A stretch of 64,000 nt of DNA. It comes from Pseudarthrobacter siccitolerans. Lineage in GTDB: Bacteria > Actinomycetota > Actinomycetes > Actinomycetales > Micrococcaceae. Below the pieces are notes generated by a model that made no database searches, was not told the origin of the DNA, and saw only the letters and a program-made list of their open reading frames with translations. Position numbers and translations under genes: made by a program. Shown here piece after piece: positions 6,875-16,047 of the stretch. Numbering within the stretch: the first letter of the stretch is position 1; the number at the start of each line of letters is the position of its first letter. The stretch covers positions 434,001-498,000 of the forward strand of contig NZ_JAUSXB010000001.1 of NCBI RefSeq assembly GCF_030823375.1, written 5' to 3'.

Positions 6875-7810
6875 CTAGCAGGCGGCTGAAGCGTCCTCCA
6901 GGGCGCACGCAATCTCAGGCGGCAGCGGTGTCAGCTGGGCGTCCACAATCTCCTTCAGCTGTGCAGGTGTCCGGGGCCCCACAATCGCTGTGGCCACGCC
7001 GTGCTGCGACAACAGCCAACTCAAGGACACATCCTGCGGCGTCCGGCCCAGCCCTTTCGCTGCCATGCAAACCGCCTCAACAGTCCTGGATGCCTGGCCG
7101 TCAAGATACGGCTCAACGTAACCCGCTCCCGCCGCCGAAGCACCGCGGGAACCTGAGGGGATGCTGCCGCGGTATTTCCCTGTCAGCACGCCACGCCCCA
7201 GCGGCGCCCAAGCCATCAGTCCCAACCCTGCGTCCTCGATCGCCGGGATAAGCTCTGCCTCCGGCTTTCGCTGCAAAAACGAATATTCAGCCTGGGCGGC
7301 AACCAGCGGGAACCCTGCAGTGGCCGCAGCCTTCGCCGTCTGCCAACCGTTGAAGTTTGAAACTCCGGCGTAGCGGGCCCGGCCCGTCCGCACCGCAAAC
7401 TCCAAAGCGGACAGCGTCTCGTCCAACGGAACGTTGCTGTCCCAGGCCTGCGCGAACCAGATGTCCACATAGTCGGTTCCGAGCCTGGCAAGGCTCGCCT
7501 CAAGGCCGCTCAGCATCGCATTACGGGAGGTGTCCACGCCGCGGCGGCCATCCGGCGTCGTCATTCCCGCTTTGGTGGAGATGGAAATCTCCGTCCGAGC
7601 CACAACGTCGCCCAGCAGGGAACCGATCATGGCCTCGGACCGCCCGTCCATGTACGACGCCGCCGTGTCAACGTGCCGGCCGCCTGCGTCAAGGAAGTTG
7701 CGCAGCAGTTCCGAAGCGTCCTGTTCGTCTGTTTCGCCGGCCCAGGTCATGGTGCCAAGGGAAAGGGCGGAAACTCGCAATCCACTGTTGCCGACGTAAC
7801 GCTGCTGCAT
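6875..7810 (-). CDS. Aldo/keto reductase
   Basis: 311-residue (beta/alpha)8 NADPH-dependent oxidoreductase. Family features: GLRVSALSLGTMTW at the first strand, HVDTAASYMDGRSE (tetrad Asp and Tyr), ISTKAG (tetrad Lys), GVSNFNGWQ, and the NADPH-binding VGPRTPAQL near the C terminus. The position normally holding the tetrad His (usually H before xWD) reads DIWFAQAWD, so His appears replaced by Gln, which may lower classical reductase activity. The ATG follows a TAAGCT box by 7 nt. It is divergent from uppP. Confidence 0.85.
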   Translation of the reverse strand: MQQRYVGNSGLRVSALSLGTMTWAGETDEQDASELLRNFLDAGGRHVDTAASYMDGRSEAMIGSLLGDVVARTEISISTKAGMTTPDGRRGVDTSRNAMLSGLEASLARLGTDYVDIWFAQAWDSNVPLDETLSALEFAVRTGRARYAGVSNFNGWQTAKAAATAGFPLVAAQAEYSFLQRKPEAELIPAIEDAGLGLMAWAPLGRGVLTGKYRGSIPSGSRGASAAGAGYVEPYLDGQASRTVEAVCMAAKGLGRTPQDVSLSWLLSQHGVATAIVGPRTPAQLKEIVDAQLTPLPPEIACALEDASAAC

Positions 7811-7817
7811 AGCAGCA

Positions 7818-7823
7818 AGCTTA
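7818..7823 (-). promoter_or_regulatory. -10 box, leaderless aldo/keto reductase gene
   Basis: TAAGCT on the minus strand with 7 nt to the ATG at 7810. Confidence 0.45.
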
Positions 7824-7849
7824 CGGGCAGAACCACTACTGCCATGCCG

Positions 7850-7855
7850 TAGGGT
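7850..7855 (+). promoter_or_regulatory. -10 box, leaderless uppP
   Basis: TAGGGT followed by exactly 6 nt and the GTG at 7862. Confidence 0.55.
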
Positions 7856-7861
7856 CTTAGC

Positions 7862-8695
7862 GTGAACTGGTTTGAGGCGGCCCTGCTGGGCCTTGTGCAG
7901 GGACTGACCGAATTTCTACCTATTTCATCAAGCGCGCACCTGAGGATTGTGGGGCAGTTCCTGCCCAATGCCGAGGATCCCGGCGCAGCTTTCACGGCCA
8001 TCACCCAACTGGGAACCGAGACCGCGGTGCTCATCTATTTCTGGCGGGACATTGTGCGGATCGTCAAGGCCTGGGCCGGCTCACTCAGCGGAAAGGTGTC
8101 CAGGCAGGACCCTGACGCCCGGATGGGCTGGCTTGTCATCCTGGGCAGCCTCCCGATCATCGTCCTGGGCCTGCTCTTCCAGGACCAGATCGAGTCCGTG
8201 CTCCGCAGCATGTGGATCGTCGCCACCATGCTGATCGTCTTCGGCCTGATCCTGGCCGTTGCGGACGCCGTGGGCAAGCAGGAACGTGACCTGACCTGCC
8301 TCACCTACAAGCACGGCATCCTTTATGGTTTCGCCCAGGCCATGGCACTGATCCCCGGCGTGTCCCGGTCCGGCGGCACCATCACCGCCGGCCTCCTGAT
8401 GGGCTACACCCGTGAAGCGGCCGCACGGTACTCCTTCCTGCTGGCGATTCCCGCCGTTTTTGGCAGCGGACTTTTCCAGCTGTACAAGACGGTCTCCAAG
8501 GAAGGCATCACGGGGCCTTACGGCTTGCCGGAGACCGCCCTCGCCACCGTCATCGCCCTGGTGGTGGGCTACGTCATCATCGGCTGGTTCCTGAAATTCG
8601 TCTCCACCCGCAGCTACCGCCTCTTCGTCTGGTACCGGATCTTCCTGGGCCTCGCCCTGTACCTGCTTCTCGGTTTCAATGTCATCAGCGCCTAG
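7862..8695 (+). CDS. uppP: Undecaprenyl-diphosphatase UppP (BacA family)
   Basis: 277-residue polytopic membrane enzyme that dephosphorylates undecaprenyl diphosphate to recycle the lipid carrier for peptidoglycan; overproduction is known to give bacitracin resistance. The two family signatures are intact: [19 protein letters not shown] near the N terminus, with catalytic Glu and Ser, and GVSRSGGTI in the middle. About seven to eight hydrophobic helices follow. GTG start supported by the -10 box just upstream. mshC follows 15 nt later but has its own promoter. Confidence 0.95.
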   Translation: MNWFEAALLGLVQGLTEFLPISSSAHLRIVGQFLPNAEDPGAAFTAITQLGTETAVLIYFWRDIVRIVKAWAGSLSGKVSRQDPDARMGWLVILGSLPIIVLGLLFQDQIESVLRSMWIVATMLIVFGLILAVADAVGKQERDLTCLTYKHGILYGFAQAMALIPGVSRSGGTITAGLLMGYTREAAARYSFLLAIPAVFGSGLFQLYKTVSKEGITGPYGLPETALATVIALVVGYVIIGWFLKFVSTRSYRLFVWYRIFLGLALYLLLGFNVISA

Positions 8696-8698
8696 CAC

Positions 8699-8704
8699 TA
8701 GGCT
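8699..8704 (+). promoter_or_regulatory. -10 box, leaderless mshC
   Basis: TAGGCT in the 15-nt gap after uppP, 6 nt before the GTG at 8711. Confidence 0.55.
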
Positions 8705-8710
8705 TGGCGT

Positions 8711-9988
8711 GTGAAATCCTGGATCTCCCGCCCTGTTCCTGACGTGCCCGGCAGCATGCCCGCCATCCGGTTGTTCGATACCGCCCTGGGGCGCGAGGCA
8801 GCCCTGGAAGTGGACGGCCGGCCGTCGATGTACGTCTGCGGCATCACCCCGTACGACGCCACGCACATGGGCCATGCCGCCAGCTATGTCGCCTTCGATC
8901 TCCTGAACCGGGCCTGGCGGGACGCCGGTCATAACGTGTCCTACGTCCAGAACGTGACGGATGTGGATGATCCGCTGCTGGAACGCGCCACGGCAACAGG
9001 GGTGGACTGGCAGGACCTGGCGGCGAGCCAGATTGAGCTCTTCCAGACGGACATGGAGGCCCTGAACGTCCTCGCACCGGACCACTACGTCGGCGCCGTC
9101 GAATCCATACCGCTGATCGTTCCAGAGGTGGAACGCCTCGTCAGCCTCGGGCTGGCTTACAGTGTGCAGGGCACCAATGGTGAGCCTGACGGTGATGTTT
9201 ATTACGACGTCGAGGCGGCCGGCAAGCAGTCCGTGTCACCGGACGCCTGGACCCTGGGTTCCATTTCCGGACTGGCCGAAAGCGAAATGCTGGAGCTTTT
9301 CGCCGAACGCGGCGGGGATCCCGGCAGGTCCGGCAAGCGGCAGGCACTGGACCCGCTGCTGTGGCGGGTGGCACGGGAGGGCGAGCCGAGCTGGCCGGGC
9401 GGCAGCCTCGGAGCAGGCCGGCCCGGCTGGCACATCGAGTGCACGGTGATTGCACAGAAGTACCTGCCCGCGCCCTTCACGGTGCAGGGCGGCGGGTCTG
9501 ACCTGATCTTCCCGCACCATGAGATGGGAGCGGGCCATGCCTATTCACTGGCCGGCGTCCCGCTGGCAAAGCACTACGCCCATGCCGGGATGGTGGGGCT
9601 GGACGGCGAGAAGATGAGCAAGTCCAAGGGCAACCTGGTGCTTGTGTCGAAGCTGCGGGCCGCAGGGGAAGACCCGGCCGCCATCCGCCTGGCCATCCTC
9701 GCCCACCACTACCGTTCGGACTGGTCCTGGACCGAAGAAGGATTCGAGGCCGCAAAGGCAGACCTGGCCGCCTGGCGCCAGGCACTGGCCCAGGCTCCCG
9801 CCGGCTCGGCTTCCGCCCTCATCGCCGAAATGCGCGCGGCCCTGGCTGACGACCTCAACGCCCCCACGGCGGTAGCGGCCGTCACCCGCTGGGCAGCACA
9901 GGCGAACCTGGCCGGAACCCCCGCCAGCGGCGAGGATCAGGTATTGGTGCGGGACGCCGTCGACGCCCTCCTCGGTATCCGCCTCTGA
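8711..9988 (+). CDS. mshC: Mycothiol cysteine ligase MshC
   Basis: L-cysteine:1D-myo-inosityl 2-amino-2-deoxy-alpha-D-glucopyranoside ligase, the ATP-dependent third step of mycothiol synthesis. 425 residues, cysteinyl-tRNA-synthetase-like. Zinc/cysteine site [15 protein letters not shown] (Cys and the HIGH-like HMGH), [25 protein letters not shown], and the KMSKS-type loop [12 protein letters not shown]. The tRNA anticodon-binding domain of CysRS is absent, which with the length distinguishes MshC from CysS. Mycothiol is the actinobacterial low-molecular-weight thiol, consistent with the SigR-type promoter seen at rbpA. Confidence 0.93.
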   Translation: MKSWISRPVPDVPGSMPAIRLFDTALGREAALEVDGRPSMYVCGITPYDATHMGHAASYVAFDLLNRAWRDAGHNVSYVQNVTDVDDPLLERATATGVDWQDLAASQIELFQTDMEALNVLAPDHYVGAVESIPLIVPEVERLVSLGLAYSVQGTNGEPDGDVYYDVEAAGKQSVSPDAWTLGSISGLAESEMLELFAERGGDPGRSGKRQALDPLLWRVAREGEPSWPGGSLGAGRPGWHIECTVIAQKYLPAPFTVQGGGSDLIFPHHEMGAGHAYSLAGVPLAKHYAHAGMVGLDGEKMSKSKGNLVLVSKLRAAGEDPAAIRLAILAHHYRSDWSWTEEGFEAAKADLAAWRQALAQAPAGSASALIAEMRAALADDLNAPTAVAAVTRWAAQANLAGTPASGEDQVLVRDAVDALLGIRL

Positions 9989-10009
9989 CCGACCCTTCCC
10001 CAACCCGGT

Positions 10010-10034
10010 CCGGCCTGCCTCCGGGCAGGTCCGG
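10010..10034. terminator. Weak hairpin between convergent mshC and PAC2 genes
   Basis: CCTGCC-TCCG-GGCAGG extended by flanking CCGG pairs with a one-base bulge. No U-tract, so the terminator role is tentative. Confidence 0.4.
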
Positions 10035-10066
10035 GGGGAGCCTATAGCCGCCAGCGAAAGCGGCGG

Positions 10067-10972
10067 TCAGGGGCGGTCCTGGCCCCGCCGTTTGAGGTAC
10101 CGCTCGAACTCGCGGGCAATGGACTCCCCGGTTGCTTCCGGAAGATCGGCAGTGTCCTTGGCCTCCTCGAGCTGCCGGACGTACGCTGCGATTTCCGGAT
10201 CCTCAGTGGCCAGTTCGTCCACGCCGCGCTCCCAGGCGTCGGCTTCTTCGGCCAGTTCATGCGTGTCCAGGGGCACCTGGAGCAGCTCCTCGATGCGGTG
10301 AAGGAGTGCCAGCTGCGCCTTCGGCGAAGGGGCCTGGGCAACGTAGTGCGGTACGGCTGCCCACAGCGAGACCGTGGGGATGCCCGCCAGCAGCGAAACC
10401 TCGGAGAGGACACCCACGATTCCCACCGGCCCTTCATACTGTGACGCTTCGAGGTTCATGCGCTCCCGCAACGGCCCGTCGTCGGAGGAGGTGCTCACGG
10501 GAATCGGCCGGCTGTGGGGAACATCCGCCAGCAGAGCGCCCACCAGGATGACGTAGTCAACGTTCAGCGCTTCGGCGTGGACCAGGAGTTCGGCGGTGTA
10601 CGCCCGCCATTTATAGGACGGCTCGGTGCCTTGGACGAAAATGACGTCCACATTCGAATTGGGTGCGCTGGCCTTGTAGATGCGCGTGGAGGGCCACTTG
10701 ATTTTGCGTTCGCCGGCAGCGTTCCTGCGGACCGTGGGACGTGTGAACTGGAAATCGTAGTACTCGTCGGCGTCAATGGACGCCACCTTCTTGCCGCCCC
10801 ACAGCTTGTTGAGGTACCGCAGCGAGTCACTTGCGGCCTCACCGGCGTCGTTCCAGCCTTCAAAGGCGGCAAGCATCACTGTCACGCGCTGCCCGTCAGG
10901 CACAGGCTGCAGGAACCGTTCGCGGACGGGTTCTGCCCCCGGTTCGGTGGTGTCTCCCTCGAAGCTATTCAT
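10067..10972 (-). CDS. PAC2 family protein (proteasome-assembly-chaperone-like)
   Basis: 301-residue protein of the PAC2 family. Visible landmarks: LAAFEGWNDAGEAA near the N terminus, a central ILVGALLADVPHSRP, and a long charged helical C-terminal region (DELATEDPEIAAYVRQLEEA). Archaeal and eukaryotic relatives assist 20S proteasome assembly. In actinobacteria the gene commonly lies near the proteasome locus, as here, but a chaperone role for PrcBA is not established by sequence. Start ATG at 10972 lies 6 nt after TAGGGT. Divergent from the HAD phosphatase. Confidence 0.85.
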   Translation of the reverse strand: MNSFEGDTTEPGAEPVRERFLQPVPDGQRVTVMLAAFEGWNDAGEAASDSLRYLNKLWGGKKVASIDADEYYDFQFTRPTVRRNAAGERKIKWPSTRIYKASAPNSNVDVIFVQGTEPSYKWRAYTAELLVHAEALNVDYVILVGALLADVPHSRPIPVSTSSDDGPLRERMNLEASQYEGPVGIVGVLSEVSLLAGIPTVSLWAAVPHYVAQAPSPKAQLALLHRIEELLQVPLDTHELAEEADAWERGVDELATEDPEIAAYVRQLEEAKDTADLPEATGESIAREFERYLKRRGQDRP

Positions 10973-10978
10973 TTCTTC

Positions 10979-10984
10979 ACCCTA
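10979..10984 (-). promoter_or_regulatory. -10 box, leaderless PAC2 gene
   Basis: TAGGGT on the minus strand with 6 nt to the ATG at 10972. Confidence 0.5.
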
Positions 10985-11089
10985 CGTCCAAGCAGCAGGG
11001 TGATGCATTGAATGAAGCGCCGGAAAAGGCAGTAAAAAGCCCCGTATTCGCCGAAGGCGTAGCCACAGGCCCCGTCCAGGCTGTCCCCG

Positions 11090-11095
11090 TAGACT
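11090..11095 (+). promoter_or_regulatory. -10 box, leaderless HAD gene
   Basis: TAGACT with 6 nt to the ATG at 11102. Confidence 0.5.
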
Positions 11096-11101
11096 GGGTG
11101 G

Positions 11102-11893
11102 ATGCGACAGCCAGCCACACCTTCCCCGCTCAAAGCAGTCCTATGGGACATGGACGGCACCATCGTGGACACCGAGCCCTACTGGATCGCGGCCGAGCAC
11201 GCACTGGTTGAAGCCCATGGCGGAACCTGGTCCCACGAACAGGCCATGCAGCTGGTGGGGCAGTCGCTGACGTTCTCCGCCGGGATCCTCCAGCAGGCCG
11301 GCGTCGATCTAGGCATACGGCAAATTATCGACACCCTCACAGCGGAAGTGGTGGCCAGCGTCCGGCAGCAGGTGCCTTGGCGGCCGGGCGCCCGGGAACT
11401 GCTGGAAGACCTGCACCAGGCAGGCGTGAGGTGTGCGCTTGTCACCATGTCCGAGGGGCCCCTCGCCCGGGAAGTTGTCGCCAGCCTTCCCCGGCCGTAC
11501 TTCGAAGTTGTAGTGACCGGGGATACGGTGGCACAGGGGAAGCCGCACCCGGAGGCCTACCTGAAGGCAGTGGAACTGCTCCAGGAAACCGATCCGGCCC
11601 TTTCCCTCAAGCACTGTGTTGCACTCGAAGACTCAACGCCGGGAGTGGCGGCTGCTGTCGCGTCCGGCGTTGCCACCGTTGCTATTCCACATATTGTTCC
11701 GTTGCCCGAGGACGAACGGTACGTCCTGTGGGAGTCCCTGGCAGGCCGATCGCTGGCTGACCTTGAAGATGCGGTCCTCGCCCGCTCCCTTTCGGACGGG
11801 TCCGGCCAGCACGGATCCACCCAGTACGAATCCTCCGGGTACGGGTCCGTCACCTTGGAAGGGGCCGGGGTCCGGGGGACTGCCCATGACTGA
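11102..11893 (+). CDS. HAD-superfamily phosphatase, beta-phosphoglucomutase-like
   Basis: 263 residues. Motif I WDMDGTIVDTE (nucleophile Asp plus acid/base Asp), motif II LVTMSEG, motif III Lys in GDTVAQGKPHPEAYL, motif IV ALEDSTPGV. The helical cap inserted after motif I marks subclass I (GS-like, phosphoglycolate phosphatase/beta-PGM type). Substrate unknown. The last 30 residues are a Ser/Gly/Tyr-rich tail. Its end overlaps the start of the M50 protease gene by 8 nt, so the two form an operon with likely coupled translation. Confidence 0.88.
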   Translation: MRQPATPSPLKAVLWDMDGTIVDTEPYWIAAEHALVEAHGGTWSHEQAMQLVGQSLTFSAGILQQAGVDLGIRQIIDTLTAEVVASVRQQVPWRPGARELLEDLHQAGVRCALVTMSEGPLAREVVASLPRPYFEVVVTGDTVAQGKPHPEAYLKAVELLQETDPALSLKHCVALEDSTPGVAAAVASGVATVAIPHIVPLPEDERYVLWESLAGRSLADLEDAVLARSLSDGSGQHGSTQYESSGYGSVTLEGAGVRGTAHD

Positions 11894-13052
11894 GACGGCC
11901 GCCCCGGTCCGCCGCGAGGGCATACCGCTGGGACGGATTGCCGGGGTTCCAGTTGTCCTGGCGTATTCCTGGTTCGTTATCGCTGCGTTCACGGTGATTG
12001 TTTACGGGCCGGTACTTGACCGGGGCAACCCGGCGCTCGGCCCCAGCGCGTACGTCGTCGCTTTTGCCTACGCCGTCCTGCTCCTGATCTCGGTCCTGGT
12101 CCACGAACTGGCCCATGCCCTGACGGCCAAAATCTACGGCTGGCCCACCCGGAAAATTGTGCTCAACCTGTGGGGCGGGCACACGCAGTTCGACAGCTTT
12201 ACGGCCACCCCCGGACGGTCGGTGCTGGTGGCCCTTGCCGGCCCCGCCGCGAACTTTGTCCTGGCCGCCGGCGCCTGGCTGATGCTTAATGGTGCCGCCC
12301 TGGGCAGTGTCGCCGAAATCCTTACCAACATCTTTATGTGGGCCAATTTCCTCATTGCCGTCTTTAACGTCCTGCCCGGGTTGCCCCTGGACGGCGGCAG
12401 GCTCGTGGAATCATTAGTCTGGAAGGCAACCGGCAGCCAGGCCAAGGGCACGGTGGCGGCAGGGTGGGGCGGCCGCGTGATCGTCATCGCCCTCGGCTAC
12501 TGGTTCCTCCTCCGGCCGCTGCTTGCCGGCAATTCGCCCGAATTCAGCCTCCTGATGATGACCGTCCTGGTGGGCGGTTTCCTGTGGATGGGCGCCTCCG
12601 CCGCCATCCAGCAGGGAACCCTCCGGGGACGGCTGCACCTGGTCAGCGCGGCAGGATTGTCGACGCCGGCCGTTGGGCTGCCAGCCACGGCGTCAGTCCA
12701 GGACGTTCTCCGGATGGGAGCGCCGTCGTCCACCTCCATAGTTGTGTGCGGCGCAGACGGGCGCCCGCAAGGCGTAGTGGATCCAGCTGCCCTGCAATCC
12801 GTTCCGGCCGCCGCAGCCGGAACAACCCCTCTTGCGGCGGTGTCCTACGCCCTTGCCGCCGGGGCCTACGTGCCCGAATGGTCGAAAGGGCAGGAGCTCC
12901 TGCACTTCCTGTCCCAGCTCGAAGGCCGGGACTACGCCGTCGTGGACCACAACGGCAAGGTGACCGGGCTGCTGTCGCAGGACGCCGTGCTGTCCGCCAT
13001 TAACGGGAGGCGCCCGCGGCAGGATGGGCGCCCGCAGGGCAGGAACCGGTAG
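11886..13052 (+). CDS. Site-2 protease family (M50) membrane metalloprotease with CBS domains
   Basis: 388-residue intramembrane zinc protease. The zinc site is split over two membrane helices: HELAH in the third segment (VLVHELAHALTA) and NVLPGLPLDGGR in a later one. The C-terminal part (from about residue 255) contains a degenerate CBS pair, for example IVVCGADGRPQGVVD and YAVVDHNGKVTGLLS. This is the M50B type with cytosolic CBS domains, distinct from PDZ-containing Rip1. The start is ATG 11886, overlapping the HAD stop. An upstream in-frame start at 11616 would sit inside the HAD gene and adds no conserved sequence. Substrates unknown. Confidence 0.88.
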   Translation: MTETAAPVRREGIPLGRIAGVPVVLAYSWFVIAAFTVIVYGPVLDRGNPALGPSAYVVAFAYAVLLLISVLVHELAHALTAKIYGWPTRKIVLNLWGGHTQFDSFTATPGRSVLVALAGPAANFVLAAGAWLMLNGAALGSVAEILTNIFMWANFLIAVFNVLPGLPLDGGRLVESLVWKATGSQAKGTVAAGWGGRVIVIALGYWFLLRPLLAGNSPEFSLLMMTVLVGGFLWMGASAAIQQGTLRGRLHLVSAAGLSTPAVGLPATASVQDVLRMGAPSSTSIVVCGADGRPQGVVDPAALQSVPAAAAGTTPLAAVSYALAAGAYVPEWSKGQELLHFLSQLEGRDYAVVDHNGKVTGLLSQDAVLSAINGRRPRQDGRPQGRNR

Positions 13053-13148
13053 AGTTACCTGCCGGCAGTGCATTGCCGCCGCAGAAGCCACAGTGTCCTC
13101 AGGGGCGCTTCAGCGGGGCACAACAGTTTTACAGGAGCGAGGAAAATC

Positions 13149-14201
13149 ATGAGCAGCGAAACTGCCGTCAACGAAGCCGCCGCAGCAGCCCAATCCGGTG
13201 TTGCCGCCGGAGGCTCGCAGCCGGTGGGAGCTGCCCGTCGCCGGGGTCCTTTCCGGGAAGGCGAACGCGTCCAGCTGACTGACGAGCGGGGCCGCATGAA
13301 CACGATCACCCTTGAAAGCGGCGGCGCGTTCCACACCCACCGCGGCTTCCTGAACCACGATGAGATCATCGGCAAGGTGGACGGTTCTGTAGTGGTCAAC
13401 AACGTTGGCCAGCAGTACCAGACACTGCGCCCGCTGCTCTCTGATTTCGTCCTCTCCATGCCCCGCGGCGCTGCCGTTGTCTATCCCAAGGACGCAGGCC
13501 AGATTGTCACCATGGCGGACATCTTCCCGGGTGCGCGCGTGGTTGAAGCCGGAGTAGGCTCAGGCGCCCTGTCCATCTCACTGCTCAGGGCGGTTGGAGA
13601 CAACGGCTACCTGCATTCTTTCGAGCGGCGTGAAGAATTCGCGGACATCGCCCGCGGCAACGTGGAGACCATCTTCGGCGGCCCCCACCCTGCATGGCAG
13701 ATCACCCTGGGCGACTTCCAGGAGGAAGTTGTCCGGACCGAGCAGCCCGGCTCGGTGGACCGAGTGGTCCTGGACATGCTCGCCCCCTGGGAATGCCTGG
13801 ACGCCGTGGCCACGGTCCTGGCACCGGGAGGCGTGTGGATCAACTACGTCGCCACCGTCACCCAGCTCTCCCGGACGGCCGAGGCCATCCGCGCCGACGG
13901 CCGGTTCACCGAACCCGACGCCTGGGAATCCATGGTGCGCGGCTGGCACCTCGAGGGCCTGGCCGTCCGCCCGGATCACCGGATGGTGGCCCACACCGGA
14001 TTCCTGCTGGTCACGCGCCGGCTGGCAGACGGTGTCACGGGCATTTCGGTGAAGCGCCGCCCCTCCAAGACGGACTTCAACGAAGAGGATGTCAACGCCT
14101 GGACACCCGGCGCCGTGGGGGAGCGGCTGGTGTCGGACAAGAAGCTCCGGCGCGCCGCCAGGGACGCGATTGCGGGCACAAACGTCGTGGACACACCTTA
14201 G
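13149..14201 (+). CDS. trmI: tRNA (adenine-58-N1)-methyltransferase TrmI
   Basis: Installs m1A58 in the tRNA T-loop using S-adenosylmethionine; works as a homotetramer. 350 residues. The N-terminal beta-barrel begins GPFREGERVQLTD and is followed by the class I AdoMet fold: motif I VEAGVGSGALSISLL, YLHSFERREEF, then VDRVVLDMLAPWECLD. The first 35 residues are Ala/Gly-rich and not conserved. ATG at 13149 preceded by an AGGAG-GAGG stretch. trmI directly upstream of the proteasomal ATPase gene is a conserved actinobacterial arrangement. Confidence 0.93.
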   Translation: MSSETAVNEAAAAAQSGVAAGGSQPVGAARRRGPFREGERVQLTDERGRMNTITLESGGAFHTHRGFLNHDEIIGKVDGSVVVNNVGQQYQTLRPLLSDFVLSMPRGAAVVYPKDAGQIVTMADIFPGARVVEAGVGSGALSISLLRAVGDNGYLHSFERREEFADIARGNVETIFGGPHPAWQITLGDFQEEVVRTEQPGSVDRVVLDMLAPWECLDAVATVLAPGGVWINYVATVTQLSRTAEAIRADGRFTEPDAWESMVRGWHLEGLAVRPDHRMVAHTGFLLVTRRLADGVTGISVKRRPSKTDFNEEDVNAWTPGAVGERLVSDKKLRRAARDAIAGTNVVDTP

Positions 14202-14295
14202 ATCAAGATCTAGTCCATATTTCGGGAGTCTCCATCCCTACCTGCCATCTTGGGGCTAAGGTCTTAATAGAAGCGCAGGAAGGGGCTGATACATC

Positions 14296-16047
14296 ATGGA
14301 GACGCCAAACCAGGACTCCGGACGTACACCGGCAGAGCAGTCTGCCGCCAACGACCTCTCGGTTGCCGACCGCCAGGTCAACATCCTCCGGGACAAGCTC
14401 AGGCACATCGACCGCCAGTTGGCTGCGGCAACGCAGAACAACACCAAGCTGGTCACCATGCTTGAAGCCGCGAAGGCCGAGATTCTCCGGCTGAAGAACG
14501 CGTTGGACCAGGAAGGACAGCCTCCCTACAGCTTCGGCACCATTCTTCAGCTGAACCCCCGGCGGCAGGCCTCTCCGGGCAACAGCGGGCAGGCCGCCAC
14601 GGAAGAATCGGTAGACATTTTTAATGCCGGGCGGAAGATGCGGGTGGGCATCAGCCCGCTGGTGAACATCAACCAGCTGGCGGTGGGCCAGGAAGTCCTC
14701 CTCAACGAGGCCCTCCTCGTCGTGGCCGGACTTGGCTACGAGCGTGCCGGCGAACTCGCCACCCTGAAGGAGATGCTCGGAGCCGACCGCGTCCTCGTGG
14801 TGGGACGGGCCGACGAAGAACGGGTGGTCCGGCTTTCCGGAGCCCTGCTGGCCGAAAAGCTCCGGGTGGGCGATGCCCTCTCGATCGATTCCAGGACCGG
14901 GTACGCGCTGGAGAAGGTGCCCCGGTCCGAGGTGGAAAACCTGGTCCTGGAAGAAGTCCCGGACATTACGTACGAGGACATCGGCGGGCTCGGGCCGCAG
15001 ATCGAACAGATCCGCGACGCCGTGGAACTCCCGTTCCTGCACCCAGACCTTTACCGGGAACACGGGCTGAAGGCGCCCAAAGGCATCCTGCTGTACGGCC
15101 CGCCCGGCTGCGGCAAGACCCTCATCGCCAAGGCCGTGGCCAATTCGCTTGCCGCCCGCGCCGCAGAGCGCTCCGGAAACGTGGACCTGAAAAGCTACTT
15201 CCTGAACATCAAGGGCCCGGAGCTCCTGGATAAGTACGTGGGCGAAACCGAGCGGCACATCCGCCTCATCTTTTCCCGGGCACGGGAAAAGGCCTCGGAC
15301 GGCAGCCCCGTAGTGGTGTTTTTCGACGAGATGGACTCGCTGTTCCGCACCCGTGGCACAGGCATCTCCTCCGACGTCGAAACAACCATCGTGCCCCAGC
15401 TGCTGAGCGAGATCGACGGCGTGGAACGCCTGGACAACGTCATTGTCATTGGCGCATCCAACCGGGAGGACATGATCGACCCCGCCATCCTGCGGCCCGG
15501 CCGGCTGGACGTCAAGGTCAAGATCCACCGCCCGGATGCCGAGGCCGCTGCTGACATCTTCAACAAATACATCACCACGGACCTGCCCTTCCACGAGTCC
15601 GACCTCGCCGAGCACAACGGCGACGTCCAGGCCACCGTGGACGCCATGGTCCAGCGGACTGTGGAAGCCATGTATTCCACCGACAAGTCGAATGAGTTCC
15701 TGGAAGTCACCTACGCCAACGGCGACACCGAAATGCTGTACTTCAAGGACTTCAACTCCGGTGCCGTAGTCCAGAACGTGGTGGACCGGGCCAAGAAGTA
15801 CGCCATCAAGGATCTCCTCACCCTCCACCAGAAGGGGCTCCGGATCGAGCACCTACTCAGGGCTGTGGTGGACGAATTCCGCGAACACGAAGACATGCCC
15901 AACACCACCAATCCGGACGACTGGGCACGCATTTCCGGCAAGAAGGGCGAACGCATCACCTACATCCGCACCATCGTCCAGGGCAAAGCCGGCCAAGAGC
16001 CAGGAAAGTCCATCGAAACCATGCCGACCACAGGGCAGTATCTATGA
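14296..16047 (+). CDS. arc: Proteasome-activating AAA+ ATPase ARC/Mpa
   Basis: Hexameric unfoldase that recognises pupylated proteins and feeds them to the 20S core. 583 residues: N-terminal coiled coil (about 20-72) that captures Pup, tandem OB domains (about 75-215), then the AAA+ module with Walker A GPPGCGKT (268-275) and Walker [11 protein letters not shown]. The C terminus is GQYL with a penultimate Tyr, the docking tail for the alpha-ring pockets of the proteasome. GGAAGGGG precedes the ATG. The stop overlaps the dop start (ATGA), giving translational coupling. Confidence 0.97.
   Translation: METPNQDSGRTPAEQSAANDLSVADRQVNILRDKLRHIDRQLAAATQNNTKLVTMLEAAKAEILRLKNALDQEGQPPYSFGTILQLNPRRQASPGNSGQAATEESVDIFNAGRKMRVGISPLVNINQLAVGQEVLLNEALLVVAGLGYERAGELATLKEMLGADRVLVVGRADEERVVRLSGALLAEKLRVGDALSIDSRTGYALEKVPRSEVENLVLEEVPDITYEDIGGLGPQIEQIRDAVELPFLHPDLYREHGLKAPKGILLYGPPGCGKTLIAKAVANSLAARAAERSGNVDLKSYFLNIKGPELLDKYVGETERHIRLIFSRAREKASDGSPVVVFFDEMDSLFRTRGTGISSDVETTIVPQLLSEIDGVERLDNVIVIGASNREDMIDPAILRPGRLDVKVKIHRPDAEAAADIFNKYITTDLPFHESDLAEHNGDVQATVDAMVQRTVEAMYSTDKSNEFLEVTYANGDTEMLYFKDFNSGAVVQNVVDRAKKYAIKDLLTLHQKGLRIEHLLRAVVDEFREHEDMPNTTNPDDWARISGKKGERITYIRTIVQGKAGQEPGKSIETMPTTGQYL

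Noticed and set aside
11616..11885. In-frame upstream extension of the M50 protease
   Set aside because: It lies inside the HAD gene in another frame. The ATG at 11886 overlapping the HAD stop gives the conserved N terminus and normal length.
14203..15852. 549-codon minus-strand frame opposite arc
   Set aside because: The plus strand encodes the full AAA+ ATPase with Walker motifs. The opposite frame has no motifs, no ribosome-binding site and shadow-type composition.
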